Shown in pieces: positions 6,472 through 7,211 of a stretch of 7,211 nt of DNA. Source of the stretch: Chitinispirillaceae bacterium (GTDB lineage Bacteria > Fibrobacterota > Chitinivibrionia > Chitinivibrionales > Chitinispirillaceae); NCBI GenBank assembly GCA_016926315.1, contig JAFGOU010000306.1, positions 1 through 7,211 on the forward strand, read 5' to 3'. Positions within the stretch are counted from its first letter, which is position 1, and each line of letters begins with the position of its first letter. Made by a program: the position numbers and the translations under genes. The notes under the pieces are model-generated. The model did not search any database and was not told the origin of the DNA. It saw only the letters and a program-made list of their open reading frames with translations.

Positions 6472-7211
6472 AGCGCGGCCTCCTTCGCCACTGTTTTCTT
6501 TATCTCCTCCACCATCTCAGCGGCTTTCTTGTCGTTGGTCGCCGGAGCGGACTGCGCGTATACCGCGACTCCCCTGCCCGGAAGCCTGATGGGGGCGGGA
6601 GTGGAAAAGTGTTCCGGCGAACCCTCGCCGTTGCCGCCCCATGCCGGATCGGCGGAATCGAGGATCTTGAGCCATTTCCCGGTGTCGTCACCGACAAGGC
6701 TTGTCGCCGCCGCCGTTGATAGATTGATAAAAGCGAACATGCGCCGGCCGCCGGTCCGCCGGTACAGGCGCAGAATGCCCGACGCGGAATCGAGGGAGAC
6801 GTCGAAATCGCCGGCGCCGTCGCAGGCGCCACCCACCGTGTTCCTGACCTCGATCAGGCGGCGGTACCATCCAAGAAGCGCCTGTTGTTCGGTGGTGCGC
6901 CGTTCCCACGTGAGCTTTGAGCGGAGGAAGGTCGCTTCGTCCTGCGGGTCCGGCGGTTCGCCGCCGTCGATGAACCCACTGAACTCTTCCTTGCGTCCCT
7001 TGCGGACCGCCGCGACCAGGTCAGGATCGCCATGGCTCACGAAATAAAGAAACGGCGAACGCTCGCCCCACTCCTCGCCCATGAACAGCAGCGGGATCCG
7101 TGGCGACAGCAGCACCAACGCGGCGGCGCACTTGAGCGTGGCGGTATTCACGAGCGCGGCAAGCCGGTCGCCGAGCATCCGGTTGCCGACCTGGTCGTGG
7201 TTCTGCGAGCA
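6468..7211 (-). CDS. treZ: Maltooligosyl-trehalose trehalohydrolase (TreZ, GH13), C-terminal 247 residues
   Basis: TreZ hydrolyses the alpha-1,4 bond next to the trehalosyl end made by TreY and releases free trehalose. Only the C-terminal part is in the window; the N-terminus, with the catalytic nucleophile and acid, lies beyond 7211. The fragment opens with CSQNHDQVGNRMLGDRL, the TreZ form of GH13 region IV, whose Asp (fragment residue 6) is the expected transition-state stabiliser. Next come LLFMGEEWG (about 41-49) and PFLYFVSHGDPDL, also typical of TreZ, then a helical stretch with KLTWERR and the C-terminal beta domain. The last 27 residues are rich in Lys, Glu and Ala, look helical, and extend past where the beta domain seems to end. 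The ATG at 7178 is internal, because the motif reads straight through it. The gene ends with a 4-base overlap with treY, and the ribosome-binding site of treY lies inside it. Confidence 0.95.
   Translation of the reverse strand, partial: CSQNHDQVGNRMLGDRLAALVNTATLKCAAALVLLSPRIPLLFMGEEWGERSPFLYFVSHGDPDLVAAVRKGRKEEFSGFIDGGEPPDPQDEATFLRSKLTWERRTTEQQALLGWYRRLIEVRNTVGGACDGAGDFDVSLDSASGILRLYRRTGGRRMFAFINLSTAAATSLVGDDTGKWLKILDSADPAWGGNGEGSPEHFSTPAPIRLPGRGVAVYAQSAPATNDKKAAEMVEEIKKTVAKEAAL
6479..6485 (-). promoter_or_regulatory. treY ribosome-binding site AAGGAGG, inside treZ
   Basis: A full consensus AAGGAGG sits 7 bases before the treY ATG at 6471, within the last codons of treZ. Together with the ATGA stop/start overlap it shows that TreY translation re-initiates on the same message as TreZ, so the two enzymes are made together. 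Confidence 0.9.

Noticed and set aside
5362..7047. A 561-codon open frame on the plus strand
   Set aside because: It lies wholly antisense to treY and treZ, whose frames carry complete family motifs. Long antisense frames are common in GC-rich genes, and its product shows no recognisable domain.
7176..7178. ATG that could be taken as the start of a short treZ
   Set aside because: The conserved motif CSQNHDQVGNR lies upstream of it in the same frame and runs to the window edge, so the gene is cut by the window and this Met is internal.

Overview
The window is a bacterial trehalose-biosynthesis locus with all recognisable genes on the minus strand, so it reads right to left. From the high-coordinate end: the C-terminal part of treZ (maltooligosyl-trehalose trehalohydrolase, 6468-7211, running off the window), treY (maltooligosyl-trehalose synthase, 3673-6471), a fused otsA-otsB gene (trehalose-6-phosphate synthase plus trehalose-6-phosphatase, 1218-3575), and then an unrecognised gene that runs off the low-coordinate end (1-1118). 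The window is almost entirely coding. The only gaps are 97 bases between treY and otsAB and 99 bases between otsAB and the unknown gene. No tRNA, rRNA, CRISPR array, insertion sequence or phage feature was seen.

The three trehalose genes encode two independent routes. TreY isomerises the reducing end of a maltooligosaccharide or glycogen chain to a trehalosyl unit and TreZ cuts trehalose off. OtsAB makes trehalose-6-phosphate from UDP-glucose and glucose-6-phosphate and dephosphorylates it. treZ and treY overlap by 4 bases (ATGA) and are clearly translationally coupled. otsAB follows in the same orientation and could be in the same transcript or have its own control in the 97-base gap, which holds small stem-loops. 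A cell with both routes can make trehalose from stored glucan or from sugar nucleotides, typical of a desiccation- or osmotic-stress-tolerant bacterium. treX (debranching enzyme), often next to treYZ, is not in the window and could lie beyond 7211.

The organism cannot be named from this window. The DNA is GC-rich (high fifties percent by eye), the ribosome-binding sites are canonical AAGGAGG/GGGAG types, and the gene fusion and protein styles fit a Gram-negative, non-enteric bacterium. The phylum is left open.

I did not find a convincing previously undescribed system. The points most worth a second look are the unrecognised 3' gene, a nested palindrome just upstream of it, departures from consensus in the OtsA nucleotide-sugar-binding N-terminus, an extra segment in that domain, and a charged C-terminal tail on TreZ.
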